Assembly (NCBI GenBank): GCA_015654635.1
Contig: JAATGP010000049.1
Span: 1-64,000 of the forward strand
Direction of reading: 5' to 3'
DNA: 64,000 nt
Source: Alphaproteobacteria bacterium
GTDB lineage: Bacteria; Pseudomonadota; Alphaproteobacteria; Micropepsales; Micropepsaceae
Shown here: positions 36,334 through 45,400 of the stretch, piece by piece
Layout of the letters: each line of letters starts with the position of its first letter
How positions within the stretch are numbered: position 1 is the first letter of the stretch
Program-made: the position numbers and the translations under genes
The notes under the pieces: model-generated
Seen by the model: the letters and a program-made list of their open reading frames with translations, nothing else
Told to the model about the DNA's origin: nothing
The model's database searches: none

Positions 36334-38220
36334 TCATCTCCTCGCACCCACGGGGCGACCGCCGGAATCGGCCTGCCGCAAAAGGTCCATCAGTTCGCAA
36401 TGGGCGGGCTGATAACCGGCCGCACTGGCTTGCGCCGCATAACTGCCGGCCTTGGCCTCATCCGGTTCAATGCCGTTCGGTCCAACGCGGTAGAGGATGT
36501 AGAGGTTGTACAAGGCGTCGGGGTAGCGCTGATTGGCGGCTTTGATGAACCACTTTTCCGCCCGCACATAATTTTGCGGCACGCCGATACCTTTGGCATA
36601 CATGATACCAAGCCGGTCCTGGGCGATGGCATCGCCGTCCACCGCCGCCATCTGGATCAGACGTACGGTTTGCTCGGGCGACAGAAAGCCCGTCGGCTCG
36701 AGATCGAGCGCGGCCTGGAATTGCTCCACCGCGCGGCGCAGGCAAAGCGGCGGCGGCCCGCAGGCCCGTCCGCGGAAGGCATAGCCGCGGAAGTCGAGCG
36801 CCTCCAGAATGGCGGGGAAGGGCAGTTCGCGCACGCGCCTGAGCGCGAGGCGCTCGTCGAGCGTGGGCAGGCTTTCATCACTGTGCAGTTTGCCCTTCGC
36901 CGTGATGCCTGGATAATACTCATACGGTGCCAGCCAATAACGCGCGCGCCGTTCGGCTTCGCCGATAATACGCCCCGCATCCGGCGTATAATAACGGATG
37001 GCGTTACGGGTGTTGGCGGCATAGGCGCCGGCCAGAGGATGGCCAAGAGAGGCTGCGACCTGAAAATAGGTCAAGGCCTCGCCATCGTTGGCTTCGAACA
37101 CCGATGGCACAGGACGATAGCCATAGCCGCCACTCGGATAGCCGCCGCCAGAATACCCATTGCCGGAATAGCCACCGCCCCCTGGATCGGCCGCCCCGCT
37201 TGAACCGTAGTTGCCGCCGTAACTTGCGGGTGGCGGCGCGCCGCCGCTGACGGTGACGGATCCGGCAGCATCAGAACTCCCGCCCATAGCGCCAGGCGCG
37301 CCCATCGGTCCGGACGGCGCGACGCCGTTGGAAGTGTTCCCGCCACCGTTGGGAGGCGAGGATTCTGGGGCATAATTGTCCAGCGGCTCGGGCGGAATGT
37401 CTGCGCCCATGCACTGATAATCAGGCAGGCGACGGTCCCAGTTTTCCTGCACGTTCAAAACCCAGCTCCACACCGGAAAATGGGGATAGGCCCGATTCGT
37501 CAGATTCGCCCAAAGCCACCACAGCCAGCCGCTGTACCAATGGTCCCAGACGGAACGCATGCAGAGCATTACCCTCGGCTTCTGAGTCGGCGCGATGGTG
37601 CCGCCGCCGACCCAGCCGGAAGCTTGGATGCGCCCGAGGGTGAGAAAGCCCTCGGCCCCCCTGCTCGACAGGATGTAGAGAATGCGTGCGCGGGCATCGA
37701 GGCGCTGCTCGAAGGTCAGGTTTGCGAAAAGCTGCTCGGCATTGTTCTCGGCATTGCCGTGCACATTGTTGATCAAGTCAAAGGCGCTGCCGTTGTCGTC
37801 GGCGCGATAATCGTGGCCGGGGCGCAGCGCCAGAAAGTACCAGACATAGGCCTCAACCGGATCGAAGAAGCCGGCATTCTTGCTTTCGCCAGGGCCGATC
37901 GATTGGGCTGTGGAGTAAAGATCGCCGAGTCGAATTTGTGTTAGAAAATCGTCGCGCTGCCAGGCTTCCTTGCGCCAAACCTTGACCGCGTCGGGAAGGG
38001 TCATCGCCTGTTCGGTACGCACACCATCGGCGTAGTCGGCAAAAAGGGCGGTGTTGGAATCGACGAGAAGAACAAAGGCGGTGGCGATTGTTAGCACCAG
38101 CGCCAATCCGCGTGCCCGCTGCGCCAGCGTTATGCCGGGTGATAAGGCGCTTGGCCTTTCGGCATCGCCGTGCTGTTTGCGGTCTCGCGACGCACGCCGC
38201 GACTTCAGGACCCCACTCAA
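36334..38220 (-). CDS. Membrane-anchored Sel1/TPR-like repeat protein
   Basis: A 628-aa protein. One membrane helix near residues 38-54 (GLALVLTIATAFVLLV) follows a basic N-terminus, so most of it is periplasmic. A Trp-rich part (WDHWYSGWLWWLWANL) and a Gly/Ser/Tyr low-complexity linker (about 310-385) divide it. The C-terminal third has Sel1-type helical repeats: AVDGDAIAQDRLGIMYAKGIGVPQNYVRAEKWFIKAANQ and PDALYNLYILYRVG. Start is a TTG at 38220 after TTGGGGG. Its stop overlaps the beta-helix gene start. Function unknown; Sel1 repeats usually mediate protein contacts. Confidence 0.7.
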   Translation of the reverse strand: MSGVLKSRRASRDRKQHGDAERPSALSPGITLAQRARGLALVLTIATAFVLLVDSNTALFADYADGVRTEQAMTLPDAVKVWRKEAWQRDDFLTQIRLGDLYSTAQSIGPGESKNAGFFDPVEAYVWYFLALRPGHDYRADDNGSAFDLINNVHGNAENNAEQLFANLTFEQRLDARARILYILSSRGAEGFLTLGRIQASGWVGGGTIAPTQKPRVMLCMRSVWDHWYSGWLWWLWANLTNRAYPHFPVWSWVLNVQENWDRRLPDYQCMGADIPPEPLDNYAPESSPPNGGGNTSNGVAPSGPMGAPGAMGGSSDAAGSVTVSGGAPPPASYGGNYGSSGAADPGGGGYSGNGYSGGGYPSGGYGYRPVPSVFEANDGEALTYFQVAASLGHPLAGAYAANTRNAIRYYTPDAGRIIGEAERRARYWLAPYEYYPGITAKGKLHSDESLPTLDERLALRRVRELPFPAILEALDFRGYAFRGRACGPPPLCLRRAVEQFQAALDLEPTGFLSPEQTVRLIQMAAVDGDAIAQDRLGIMYAKGIGVPQNYVRAEKWFIKAANQRYPDALYNLYILYRVGPNGIEPDEAKAGSYAAQASAAGYQPAHCELMDLLRQADSGGRPVGARR

Positions 38221-38506
38221 CCTGACTATCCCCCAAAATAAGACTAGGTTGCGGTTTTATTTACGTTATCCTTAACATTTTACACTGTTCGGCGCTATCC
38301 GGATTCCGGGCGCGAAACCGCCAAAACGCAAGGATGTGGCGTTTACTATAATTGCCAAGCCGCTGGCACGCCGCGCCCGATGGCCCGTGCGATTAGCGTA
38401 AGTCATTGTAGGTCTTGATAATGATGCTTGTGTTGTAGTCCGGGAGAAGGGCCACGCCCTGTGGCGCGCGGGAGACAACGCGCCGAACAATTTCGGTGGA
38501 TGAGTG

Positions 38507-40012
38507 CTAACTCGGCGGTGGAGCAGACGATTCGCGCACCACCAGTTCGTGCGCCAGCTGCTGCTCACGCGGCTTATCGTTGGGCCGCTTATGGGCCAGG
38601 ATCGAGACTGCCGCCGCGGCCATATCCTTGATGGGCTGGCGGCAGGTCGTCAGACGCGGCCAAACCACCTGTGCCACGATGGAATCGTCGAAGCCGACAA
38701 TCGATAGATCGTTCGGAATGGTCAGGTTGAAGCGATGTGAAACGGCGAGCACGCCAGCGGCCATATCATCATTACCGGCAAAAATCGCAGTGGGACGGTT
38801 CTTGGCGCTGAGCAACTTCTCGCCCGCTTCAAGGCCCGACTGGTAGGTGAAATAGCCCTGGGCGCAGAGTTCTTCCTGAAACGATAGCCCAGCATCGATG
38901 AGTGCCGCGCGATAACCGTCAAAGCGCAGGCGCGCCGCGCCGTGATCCGGCTTGCCCTTGACGAAGCCAATGCGGCGATGGCCGAGGCCAACCAGATATG
39001 TCGTCATCTCATAGGCGGCCTTGTATTCGTCGATATGGACCACCGTCGTGCCGGGCATGCGATTGCCTGGGGCGACCCGCACGAACGGCGTTCTGGCGGC
39101 CGAGAGTTCTTCCATGATGATACGGTCGTCACACAACGGTGGTGTAAGGATGACACCGTGCAGCACGGACTCACTCACCAGACTGCGCACACGCTGGGCT
39201 ACGTCGAGGTCCTGCAGCGGGTTCAGCAGTTCGACGATCAGATGATAACCTTCGTCGCGGCAGCGTGCGAGCGCGCCAAGTTGCAGATCGGCGATATAAC
39301 TGCCCGGTGCCACGTCATGGAGTAGGCCAATCAGGTACGAGCGTTCGCTGGCCAAGCCCCGTGCGAAGACGTTTGGTTTATAGGCGAGAGCCTCGATGGC
39401 AGCCAAAACGGCGGTACGTGTTCCCAGACTCACATTGGGCTGCCGGTTGACGACCAGTGACACGGTTTTGATCGACACTCCGGACCGTTTGGCGACGTCA
39501 TAGATGCTCACCGGCTTGTCGCTGTCCCGGCGGCCCGCAACTTTACCTTTGGCAATTGCTTTAGCATCGATACCAAGTCGGCCCAGCTCCGGCATGTCGG
39601 CCAAACTCAATTGCAATGGCTCGGGTAGACCGGCCCGCATCAGAGTCTTCAACTTATCGGGCGTAATGCGCCGCACGGTGGCCGCCAGCGCACTGCGCTC
39701 GAAGGCAAAGGAATGCTGAAAAAAGCTTTCGCCGCACAAAAGTTGAAAATAAGGGTTTTCGAGCCAGCGATCGAATAGGGGCTCCTCGGCCAAGTCATAA
39801 ATCTGACGCAGCATGGCAAGCCCAATGGCAAGTCTGGCATGGCTGGGGCGATCTTCTAGGGCCGCCGCCGCGCTGGTGCCCAACCGCCCCTCCAGGCGGC
39901 GCCAGTCGATGGCTGCACTGAGCCTGGCAAGCGCATGCAGCGGATCGATGATCTCGTCCAACCGGGGTCCGGGGATGTCCTTTTCCACCTCCCGGCGCTG
40001 TCTTGGTCGCAT
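38507..40012 (-). CDS. LacI-family regulator fused to an IS5-type transposase N-terminal domain
   Basis: A 501-aa regulator of unusual build. Residues 1-140 match the N-terminal domain of IS5-family transposases (DUF772/InsH type): PRLDEIIDPLHALARL, IDWRRLEGRL, RLAIGLAMLRQIYDLAEEPLFDRW, ENPYFQLLCGESFFQHSFAFERS and TPDKLKTLM. A short linker leads to a complete LacI HTH at about 168-215 (VSIYDVAKRSGVSIKTVSLVV, ALAYKPN), then a periplasmic-binding-type sensor domain (about 224-495; IFAGNDDMAAGVL, IVGFDDS). The ATG at 40012 has AAGGGGAAGG just ahead, so the fusion is translated from its own start. No DDE catalytic domain is present. Divergent from the cupin gene of the mannan locus, which it probably controls. 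Confidence 0.85.
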   Translation of the reverse strand: MRPRQRREVEKDIPGPRLDEIIDPLHALARLSAAIDWRRLEGRLGTSAAAALEDRPSHARLAIGLAMLRQIYDLAEEPLFDRWLENPYFQLLCGESFFQHSFAFERSALAATVRRITPDKLKTLMRAGLPEPLQLSLADMPELGRLGIDAKAIAKGKVAGRRDSDKPVSIYDVAKRSGVSIKTVSLVVNRQPNVSLGTRTAVLAAIEALAYKPNVFARGLASERSYLIGLLHDVAPGSYIADLQLGALARCRDEGYHLIVELLNPLQDLDVAQRVRSLVSESVLHGVILTPPLCDDRIIMEELSAARTPFVRVAPGNRMPGTTVVHIDEYKAAYEMTTYLVGLGHRRIGFVKGKPDHGAARLRFDGYRAALIDAGLSFQEELCAQGYFTYQSGLEAGEKLLSAKNRPTAIFAGNDDMAAGVLAVSHRFNLTIPNDLSIVGFDDSIVAQVVWPRLTTCRQPIKDMAAAAVSILAHKRPNDKPREQQLAHELVVRESSAPPPS

Positions 40013-40471
40013 ACCTTCCCCTTGACTAGGCTTTCCGTTCGCGGCTGAGCCATGTCCCCAAAATGATCCGAGGACTTTAGGCACTGTAGGCCCCATATCA
40101 AAGGGGCTGTGCAATGTTGCCGCGCAGGGCGGTATTGAGCGCTTCACAACCCGGTTGGGCAATACGTTCGGCACCGATCCGCAGCATAATCGTAGATTCG
40201 CAACGGCCGGCGTAATGAGGCCGCCCAGCGATAGTGGTCTGCTGTCGGCCCTGCGGTTGCCCAGGCGATAATGAAGGCGAATTCGCCGTGCCCATGTCCT
40301 TTATAATCTGCCACCCACGCATGGTCAGGCCGTGCCGCTTTTACTTTCCAACGCCTCAGGCGGTGGTAGTCGCGAGGGGCATACAGAGCGATTTGGCGCG
40401 GCGCTTCGGTTGCCCGGATGGCTCCCTGCCTGCTAGAAGGGGCCGCTTTTTTGTTAGAATGAGGGCGGATA
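40013..40471. promoter_or_regulatory. Divergent promoter region between regulator and cupin gene
   Basis: A 459-bp non-coding space. At 40136-40146 TGAGCGCTTCA contains the AGCGCTT core found in both operator candidates upstream of the TonB receptor, so it may be an autoregulatory site; the match is only seven bases. No terminal inverted repeat or transposase remnant is recognisable here. Confidence 0.4.
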
Positions 40472-41548
40472 TTGTCAGCGATCGCAAGTCTCGAAAACTA
40501 TTTGGATGAACTGGTTGGCGGAGGTCCCGTGCGGGCTTTTGATTTCGAGGCCGTGCCTCTGCGCCAAGCTTTGCCGCTGGTCGCATTGTATTTGAAGCGG
40601 CCCATGAAAATGGAATGGGTTGAACCCATCGAGGGTATCTTCAAGCGTTATTTGAAATCTGCATTTCATCTTGAGATGAGCGGTGAAGACGCGCGCTTCG
40701 TGGCCGAAGTGTCCAAGGCTGTGGGTTTCGTCCTCAAATTCAAACCTTATGGTATCAAATGTGCCACCGCGCTCGGCTATTCGATTTTCTTTCTGCGTCC
40801 GGGCATGGGGTTCAGCTTTCAGCGTCATCGCACGCGCAAGACCGAACTCTTTCATATGATCGAGACGCTCGATCGCGGCCAGATTTATCTATCGACTTCG
40901 CGTGAGTGGGATGCGGTTTACGACCGTGACAGCTTCGACCGCTGGTTGGCGGGAGAGGCGAATGCCCGCTACCAAGCGTATTCCCGCCGGCCAAGCCCCG
41001 GCGACGTCTATCTGGTGACCGAACTCGATACGGTTCATTCAGTGTTGGGATGCGTGCTCGAGGAGTTCGCTACAGTCTCCACTGATATGGTGGATCGCCT
41101 GCATGATCAGAACACCAACCGGGACGACTGTCCGATGGTGGCTTCAGAGACCGTAGCCTCTTGGCTAGCCAATTTACCGCGCCCGATACCAAGCCATTGT
41201 TGGTCGAGTTTGTCTGCGCCTCCCACATCACTCACCACCGTCCACGGCGAGGGCACTGAGCGCATACTTCTAGCGGACGCGGGCGATTTCCTGGCGGAGC
41301 GTTTCGAGATTGAGGCTTCGGCTATTTTGCACATCCCGGTAGAGGGGAAGCGGGCACGCAGTCTCTTCTGCTTGGGCGGGCAATGCCAAGTGGTGTTGCA
41401 GGCCCCGGGCGAGGCGGGCGGCGCGTCGCTTTCTCTTGCTGCTGGTGAAGTGATTCTTGTTGGACCCAATATCGCGGTGACAGTCGAGGCGGAGGTTCAG
41501 ACCAGCCTGTCGTCGCATACGATCCTGCCCGCTCTTGCTCTCGATTAA
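40472..41548 (+). CDS. Double-cupin protein, mannose-6-phosphate isomerase (class I)-like
   Basis: A 358-aa cytosolic protein. The middle resembles class I phosphomannose isomerases: GMGFSFQRHRTRKTELFHMIE (cupin strand with metal-type His/Glu), SREWDAVYDRDSFDRWLAGE, and PGDVYLVTELDTVHSVLGCVLEEFATVSTDMVDRLHDQN, which lines up with the usual GTVHALG...E.QQSSDTTYR.YDW block. A second cupin half follows (SLFCLGGQCQVVL, LAAGEVILVGP). The N-terminal 90 residues are not recognised. Start is a TTG at 40472 after GAGGG. Its place between LacI and receptor genes suggests a role in mannose use; activity is unproven. Confidence 0.65.
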   Translation: MSAIASLENYLDELVGGGPVRAFDFEAVPLRQALPLVALYLKRPMKMEWVEPIEGIFKRYLKSAFHLEMSGEDARFVAEVSKAVGFVLKFKPYGIKCATALGYSIFFLRPGMGFSFQRHRTRKTELFHMIETLDRGQIYLSTSREWDAVYDRDSFDRWLAGEANARYQAYSRRPSPGDVYLVTELDTVHSVLGCVLEEFATVSTDMVDRLHDQNTNRDDCPMVASETVASWLANLPRPIPSHCWSSLSAPPTSLTTVHGEGTERILLADAGDFLAERFEIEASAILHIPVEGKRARSLFCLGGQCQVVLQAPGEAGGASLSLAAGEVILVGPNIAVTVEAEVQTSLSSHTILPALALD

Positions 41549-41809
41549 CAGGCACCGCCCTGCCAGTCGGCCCGCGAAGAGAATCGCTGCTGTGTGTTGC
41601 GTCATTTGCGTTTATGCCGCGGCAACGCCGGGACAGTTTATGCGAAATAGTCGCGCTCTAAGATGTTATAGGTGGAGGCGTCAATGGGCACGCGCTGGCG
41701 TTGTCTGCGCGCCGTTTGATCGCCGTCTGTAGGTACGTAACTGGTTGCATTGGCTGTAACATTTGCTTTACCGAGATTTGTGAAGGTCGCCATTATAAGG
41801 CATGTTGCT

Positions 41810-41821
41810 GAAAGCGCTTAC
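41810..41821. promoter_or_regulatory. LacI-type operator candidate 1 (receptor promoter)
   Basis: GAAAGCGCTTAC, near-palindromic around central CG, in the context TGAAAGCGCTTACCA, the general shape of LacI/cre-type operators. Identical 12-mer to the site at 41967. Confidence 0.6.
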
Positions 41822-41966
41822 CAACACAAGTATTACTTTTAGACCCATTATAGAAACTATACTTAAGTAGCTGAATACAATAATAGGTAACGCTCCCAAT
41901 TGTATTGAGAGTGCCTTAATAGGCACACTTACGGCGTTTTTTGGGCGGAACTGCGACGGGACAATA

Positions 41967-41978
41967 GAAAGCGCTTAC
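41967..41978. promoter_or_regulatory. LacI-type operator candidate 2 (receptor promoter)
   Basis: Second copy of GAAAGCGCTTAC, 157 bp (about 15 helical turns) from the first and 92 bp upstream of the receptor start, spacing that would permit looping by a tetrameric or dimer-of-dimers regulator. Confidence 0.6.
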
Positions 41979-42069
41979 TCAACGCGATAACCTCTCCTTC
42001 ATCAGCGATGACATGGGGCAAACCCCGGCATCGCCAAAAACTACAAATTCTTCAGAAGGGGACGTCCAC

Positions 42070-45000
42070 ATGACTACCAAATTGCGTTTTAGCACCCAAA
42101 CGGCACTTGTCGCGTTGCTGGTTGGCATTACTGGCGCGGCACAAGCACAAGCTTCCGACGACATCGAAACCGTTACCGTAACAGGCTTCCGTGCCTCGCT
42201 GGCCAATGCGCTGAACGCGAAGCAAAATTCAAACTTGGTCATGGAGTCGATTGCTGCCGAAGACATCGGCAAGATGCCTGACCAGGATGTGGCGGAATCG
42301 CTGCAACGTCTGCCGGGTGTGCAGATCAACCGTGACCAAGGCAAGGGCAGCACCGTTTTGATCAACGGTTTGCGTCAGAACCTTATCACGCTGAATGGCG
42401 ATGTCTTTCTGACCGGCAAGGAGTTTTATACTTACGGCGAAGCCTCGGGCGGCGGCGCGGGTGGCAACATCCAGTATGACTCGCTGTCAACCATTCCCAG
42501 CGAAGAAATCGGTGGCATCGATGTCTACAAGAGCCCGAACGCGGGCCTGTCCGAAGGCGGCTTGGGCGGCATTATCAATCTCAAGACCCGCGATCCGCTG
42601 AGCGCGGCGGATGGCCTTTCCGTCGCCGCGAATCTGCGCGGAACGTCAACGAGCTATCAGTCGTTGGGCAAGACGACTCCGAACGCCACGATCGTCGCGT
42701 CCTACAAGCCCGTCAGTACGTTTGCGATCACGGCCGGCGTCTCGTACGACGACTCGACCACGCGGACAAGAGAGGTTGAGGCCTACAACCGTTCTCCTTG
42801 GAACCTCACCAATGACGCCGTCAGCGGCTATACCGGCGTCGGCCCGCTCTGTGGTCCTGCCAACACGGGTTGTACCAATCCTCACGAAACCACCATCGGC
42901 ACGAATTATCTCTTGCCGGAATACATGTACTTCAGCGACGTCTACGACCAGAGCAAGACGACCGGTTCCACGGCCAGTGCAACTTGGGCTCCCACGAATG
43001 CGATCACAACAAGCTTGACGTGGTTCTTCACGCATAACTGGGATCGAACGACAAACTATTCGAATAAGATCGGTTTCAATGGTGCGGGCGCGAGTTCGAG
43101 CGTGCCGGGCAACGGTTCTCCGGGTATCGACGCCGATGCTCCGTATACGATTGACGCGAACGGTGTGGTGCAGTCGGCAACATTTTACTTGCAGGGCGCG
43201 GAAACAGCGACTCTGCTCTCGGTCCAAAACTCGGACGCCAACAATCTGCAATGGCACACGCGCATTGACGATGGCGGTCCGCTCACTGGGACCTTTGATG
43301 TTTCCTATTCGCGCGCGACATCGAACCTGAGCGCCGCTCAGCAAGACATCGAACACGGCTATTATACGGGACCTGGCTTAAATGGGGCGTCGATTCAGCC
43401 GAACGCTCCGGGCTGCAATAACTTTGGAACCGGTTGCACCGTCGGCAATCCGGCGATCCAGCTGCAGTATACCAATGGCGGCTCATCCGGTCTGCCCACC
43501 GCGAAGTACATCGGCGCTTACGCGGATGTACTCTCGAATCCGTCCTATGCGCTCTTCAAGTCCGCCTGGGCTTGGGATAACTCGTCGAAACAGGAAGAGG
43601 CCGCCATCAGAGGCGCCGTGGAATACAAGCCCAAGTTCCTCAGCAGCGTCGATGGCAGCTTCTCGGCTGGTTTTCGCGCCGCTACGCGCAACGTCTGGGA
43701 AAACTTCGGCCGCTACCTGATCGATGGCGTCGACACAAACGGAAATATCATCGGCGGCAGCTCTTGGGGCCCGGGGATGGGGTCGGGGATCTATTACCAA
43801 GATCCGGGCTTGGGCGTGCCGTACTCCACGGCAACCTCCAATCCGTCGTTGGCGAAGACCGTTAACAGCTTCGCGTTCGGCAACATGATCGTGAAGGACC
43901 CGGTCAGCGGCGGCATGCAAAACCCGGCAACCTTCCTCAACAACGTCTGGAACACGGCGACGTTTGTGCCGAACAACACACCGGCTGCTGTTTATGTAAA
44001 CGGTGTTGCGATGGCGTGTCCGAATGCTGCCATTCCCGCGTGCTCTGTCGCAGCTAAGGACAAGGTGCCCAACAACTCCGAAGCGTTCTACAAAGACACG
44101 TTGAGTTCGTTCAATGTGCATGAGAGTACGCAGGCCTTCTATTTGATGTCGGACGTGGGTAGCAAGGACAAGGGCTTCCACATCAATGCAGGCGTTCGTG
44201 TTGTTTTCACGAGCCTGACAGTGACTGGTGCCACGTCGGCTCCGAGCCCGGTGTCCTACGGTACGGCCACCTGGAATGGCGTGAACAGCAACAACGTGCC
44301 GTTCACCTCAAGCCACCACACCGTCGATATCCTGCCGTCGGTGAACGTAGTGTTCTATCCCACCGACGACCAGATCCTCCGCTTCAGTGCAGCGCGGGTG
44401 ACCTCGCCTGCGGATCTGTTCAATCTTGGCCTCGGCAAATCCTATAACTTCACGCGGGGCGCCGGCTGCGCCAAGGGTAGCACTGTTGCCACCGGCACTC
44501 CGGGGGTCACTGCAGGCTGCAATATTGGATACGAGTTCGTGGGCGGCAATGCGGGCAATCCGCAGCTTGATCCGTATCGCGCGACGCAGTTCAATCTCGC
44601 ATGGGAAGACTATTTCGCGCCGCAGGCGTTGGCCAGCGTCGGCTTCTTCTACAAGCAGGTTGAGAGCTTCGAAGTGAGCCAGCCCGTGCAAACCACGGTG
44701 ATGGACGATTTCGGCGGCTCGGCAGCCAACGTCACCACGCCGGTCAACGGTGGTCACGGCAGTATCTATGGTGCGGAATTCTCGGGACAGTACGTGCTCG
44801 ATATCGGGTTGGGCGTCGCGGCCAACTACACCTATACCCAGTCTCAGTCAGCCCTAACCAACTCCTTCAGCAACCATCTGCCGATCCCAGATGTGGCGGC
44901 TCATGCTGCAACCGCCACGGTTTTCTACGAAAATTATGGGCTCGACGCGCGTCTGTCGTACTCGTGGCGTAGCAGTACTTTGAACGGCACCATCAATGGG

Positions 45001-45243
45001 CCGTCGTTCGGGGTCTTGAATACGTTCACCGGCAATCAGACAACCTACGGCGTCTACACGGCACCGATTGGCCAGCTTGATGCTCAGGTGCGGTACAACT
45101 TCACCGATTACCTCAGCGCCTATGTGGGGGCTCAGAACCTGACCAACGAGGCCAGCCACATGTATCTGCAATATAAGGATCAGCCGTTCGTCTATGACAA
45201 TTCGGGCATCCGGTACTTCTTTGGCGTAAGCGCCAAGATCTAA
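42070..45243 (+). CDS. TonB-dependent receptor (Xanthomonas/Caulobacter type), probable manno-oligosaccharide importer
   Basis: Outer-membrane active transporter, 1057 aa. A signal peptide (cleavage near AQA-QASDD) precedes a TonB-box-like DDIETVTVTGFRASLANAL, plug-domain sequences MPDQDVAESLQRLPGVQINRDQGKGS and IDVYKSPNAGLSEGGLGGIINLKTRDPL, a 22-strand barrel, and an aromatic C-terminal end GIRYFFGVSAKI. This is the TonB-Xanth-Caul subfamily linked with plant-polysaccharide uptake. Followed by two terminators. Mannan specificity is inferred from GH130 and GH26 next door. Confidence 0.92.
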   Translation: MTTKLRFSTQTALVALLVGITGAAQAQASDDIETVTVTGFRASLANALNAKQNSNLVMESIAAEDIGKMPDQDVAESLQRLPGVQINRDQGKGSTVLINGLRQNLITLNGDVFLTGKEFYTYGEASGGGAGGNIQYDSLSTIPSEEIGGIDVYKSPNAGLSEGGLGGIINLKTRDPLSAADGLSVAANLRGTSTSYQSLGKTTPNATIVASYKPVSTFAITAGVSYDDSTTRTREVEAYNRSPWNLTNDAVSGYTGVGPLCGPANTGCTNPHETTIGTNYLLPEYMYFSDVYDQSKTTGSTASATWAPTNAITTSLTWFFTHNWDRTTNYSNKIGFNGAGASSSVPGNGSPGIDADAPYTIDANGVVQSATFYLQGAETATLLSVQNSDANNLQWHTRIDDGGPLTGTFDVSYSRATSNLSAAQQDIEHGYYTGPGLNGASIQPNAPGCNNFGTGCTVGNPAIQLQYTNGGSSGLPTAKYIGAYADVLSNPSYALFKSAWAWDNSSKQEEAAIRGAVEYKPKFLSSVDGSFSAGFRAATRNVWENFGRYLIDGVDTNGNIIGGSSWGPGMGSGIYYQDPGLGVPYSTATSNPSLAKTVNSFAFGNMIVKDPVSGGMQNPATFLNNVWNTATFVPNNTPAAVYVNGVAMACPNAAIPACSVAAKDKVPNNSEAFYKDTLSSFNVHESTQAFYLMSDVGSKDKGFHINAGVRVVFTSLTVTGATSAPSPVSYGTATWNGVNSNNVPFTSSHHTVDILPSVNVVFYPTDDQILRFSAARVTSPADLFNLGLGKSYNFTRGAGCAKGSTVATGTPGVTAGCNIGYEFVGGNAGNPQLDPYRATQFNLAWEDYFAPQALASVGFFYKQVESFEVSQPVQTTVMDDFGGSAANVTTPVNGGHGSIYGAEFSGQYVLDIGLGVAANYTYTQSQSALTNSFSNHLPIPDVAAHAATATVFYENYGLDARLSYSWRSSTLNGTINGPSFGVLNTFTGNQTTYGVYTAPIGQLDAQVRYNFTDYLSAYVGAQNLTNEASHMYLQYKDQPFVYDNSGIRYFFGVSAKI

Positions 45244-45252
45244 CGTTCGGGC

Positions 45253-45277
45253 AACGGGGGCTCATGTCCCCGTTTTC
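45253..45277 (+). terminator. Terminator 1 after TonB receptor
   Basis: AACGGGG-gctcatgt-CCCCGTT followed by TTC, 10 bp after the receptor stop. Confidence 0.65.
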
Positions 45278-45299
45278 AAGTTTCGTAGTGCCTTCCCCC

Positions 45300-45331
45300 G
45301 GCGGTCATCGCAAGATGGCCGCCTCTTTTTT
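45300..45331 (+). terminator. Terminator 2 after TonB receptor
   Basis: Nine-bp stem GGCGGTCAT / ATGGCCGCC (one G-T pair), loop CGCAAG, then TCTTTTTT. Stronger than the first and probably the main stop. Confidence 0.85.
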
Positions 45332-45339
45332 GCCCAGCG

Positions 45340-45375
45340 GTAAAAGAAAATGGGCGCCGATGTGCAGCGCCCATT
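45340..45375 (-). terminator. Terminator of the GH26-GH130 operon
   Basis: On the minus strand AATGGGCGC-tgcacatcg-GCGCCCATT followed by TTCTTTTA, 26 bp beyond the GH130 stop. Confidence 0.8.
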
Positions 45376-45400
45376 CCGTTACAACCAAAGATTTCTGCGT

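Larger units (their letters stand above)
41549..42069 (+). promoter_or_regulatory. AT-rich promoter region of the TonB receptor gene
   Basis: A 521-bp space, markedly AT-rich from 41790 to 41940, with two identical GAAAGCGCTTAC sites (41810-41821 and 41967-41978) and a GTGCCT/AGGCAC hairpin near 41911-41926. The receptor ATG at 42070 has GAAGGGGA ahead. The upstream 150 bases contain no gene. Confidence 0.6.

Noticed and set aside
40013..40200. Remaining IS5 element upstream of the fused regulator
   Set aside because: I found no terminal inverted repeats, target duplication or DDE-domain sequence; only the N-terminal domain is present, inside the regulator frame.
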